This document shows positions 63,755 through 64,000 of a stretch of 64,000 nucleotides of DNA, piece after piece; positions within the stretch are counted from its first letter, which is position 1, and each line of letters begins with the position of its first letter. Source of the DNA: an uncultured Schlesneria sp. (GTDB taxonomy: Bacteria; Planctomycetota; Planctomycetia; Planctomycetales; Planctomycetaceae); the NCBI GenBank assembly GCA_903840265.1, contig CAIMFH010000113.1, positions 1 to 64,000 on the forward strand, written 5' to 3'. A model generated the notes under the pieces. That model saw only the letters and a program-made list of their open reading frames with translations. It had not been told where the DNA came from and did not search any database. The translations under genes and the position numbers were made by a program.

Positions 63755-64000
63755 TCAGGCTGCACGCTTGATGACGTGAGGACGGACGCGTGTGGGATTG
63801 GCGACCGCGGGGAAATAGTCGTGCAACACATCGACAACGCGATCCTGATCTGAAACGGTCATATCGCAGTAAAGTGGCAATCGAATCAGTCGTGCATGCA
63901 ATTCTTCGGTGACAGGAAGGTCTCCCGCCGAATAGCCAAACTTCTGGCCCATCGGTGACGTGTGCAGAGGCACGTAGTGAAAAGTTGCGCCGATACCATT
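63755..64000 (-). CDS. wecE: dTDP-4-amino-4,6-dideoxygalactose transaminase, C-terminal part
   Basis: Only the last 81 residues are in the window; the gene continues past the right edge. NGIGATFHYVPLHTSPMGQ and LPVTEELHARLIRLPLYCDM match the C-terminal block of WecE-type PLP sugar aminotransferases. These use glutamate to convert dTDP-4-keto-6-deoxyglucose to dTDP-4-amino-4,6-dideoxygalactose, the substrate of WecD. The catalytic Lys is outside the window. A GT2 gene follows 35 bases after the stop. Confidence 0.85.
   Translation of the reverse strand, partial: NGIGATFHYVPLHTSPMGQKFGYSAGDLPVTEELHARLIRLPLYCDMTVSDQDRVVDVLHDYFPAVANPTRVRPHVIKRAA

Overview
The window looks like chromosomal DNA of a planctomycete, most likely from the Planctomycetales (Schlesneria/Gimesia-like). 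The main evidence is a type IV pilin-like DUF1559 protein with the N-terminal motif [17 protein letters not shown] and a C-terminal H-X9-DG motif. Supporting signs are many lipoproteins and secreted proteins of unknown function, EF-hand proteins, sulfatase-like and ceramidase-like proteins, short operons on alternating strands, and hairpin repeats between genes. Genus-level assignment is inference. No rRNA, tRNA, CRISPR array or prophage was seen.

Layout. 1-136: the end of an IS3-type insertion sequence that has cut the C-terminal domain off glgC (137-921). 1-5 kb: a ceramidase-like secreted protein, a TlpA-like thioredoxin lipoprotein and two tandem TrmH/SPOUT RNA methyltransferases. 5-7.5 kb: eutB and eutC for B12-dependent ethanolamine ammonia-lyase, with inverted hairpin repeats between them. 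7.8-16 kb: exported proteins (GH5 glycosidase, DUF1559 pseudopilin, transthyretin-like lipoprotein, a nine-EF-hand/TolB-propeller protein, subtilisin) and about 1 kb of repeat-rich non-coding DNA at 12.8-13.8 kb. 16-23.5 kb: a LolA-like lipoprotein, a RimI-like acetyltransferase, a CoA-transferase with a FabG-like reductase, an HGSNAT-like membrane protein and a membrane-anchored guanyl-specific ribonuclease. 23.8-27.7 kb: a COG2509 flavoprotein, then csrA-like, uppS and cdsA on the minus strand. 28-37.7 kb: mixed metabolic genes (2-hydroxyacid dehydrogenase, M24-like pseudo-peptidase, CBS protein, RidA, SMP-30, PhyH, membrane sulfatase-like protein). 37.9-42.1 kb: a DUF255-DsbD fusion lipoprotein and pyruvate kinase. 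42-50.5 kb: a Gly/His-rich secreted protein, acyltransferase 3, a RecA-like ATPase overlapping a lipoprotein gene, a D-threonine aldolase-like enzyme, a GYSSGA hydrolase-like protein and zwf. 50.5-60 kb: aldo/keto reductase, a GT-A-like protein, MsrA, cupin, a run of small membrane proteins ending in an M48 protease, an aquaporin-family channel lacking the usual arginine, a CPBP protease and a flavin reductase-like protein. 60-64 kb: sugar/glycan genes, with a wecD-like acetyltransferase facing a polytopic membrane protein, a GT2 polyprenyl-phosphate glycosyltransferase and the end of wecE.

Genes that plausibly work together: eutB and eutC (two subunits of one enzyme); wecE and wecD (aminotransferase and acetyltransferase on dTDP-4-amino-4,6-dideoxygalactose) with the GT2 and membrane protein for surface glycan modification; uppS and cdsA (lipid carrier and phospholipid precursor synthesis); the overlapping ATPase and lipoprotein genes near 45.5 kb. 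No single large unknown system stands out. The best leads are the IS-broken glgC, the covarying hairpin family, the divergent CsrA with an acidic tail, the tethered RNase without a visible inhibitor gene, and the small-membrane-protein/M48 cluster.
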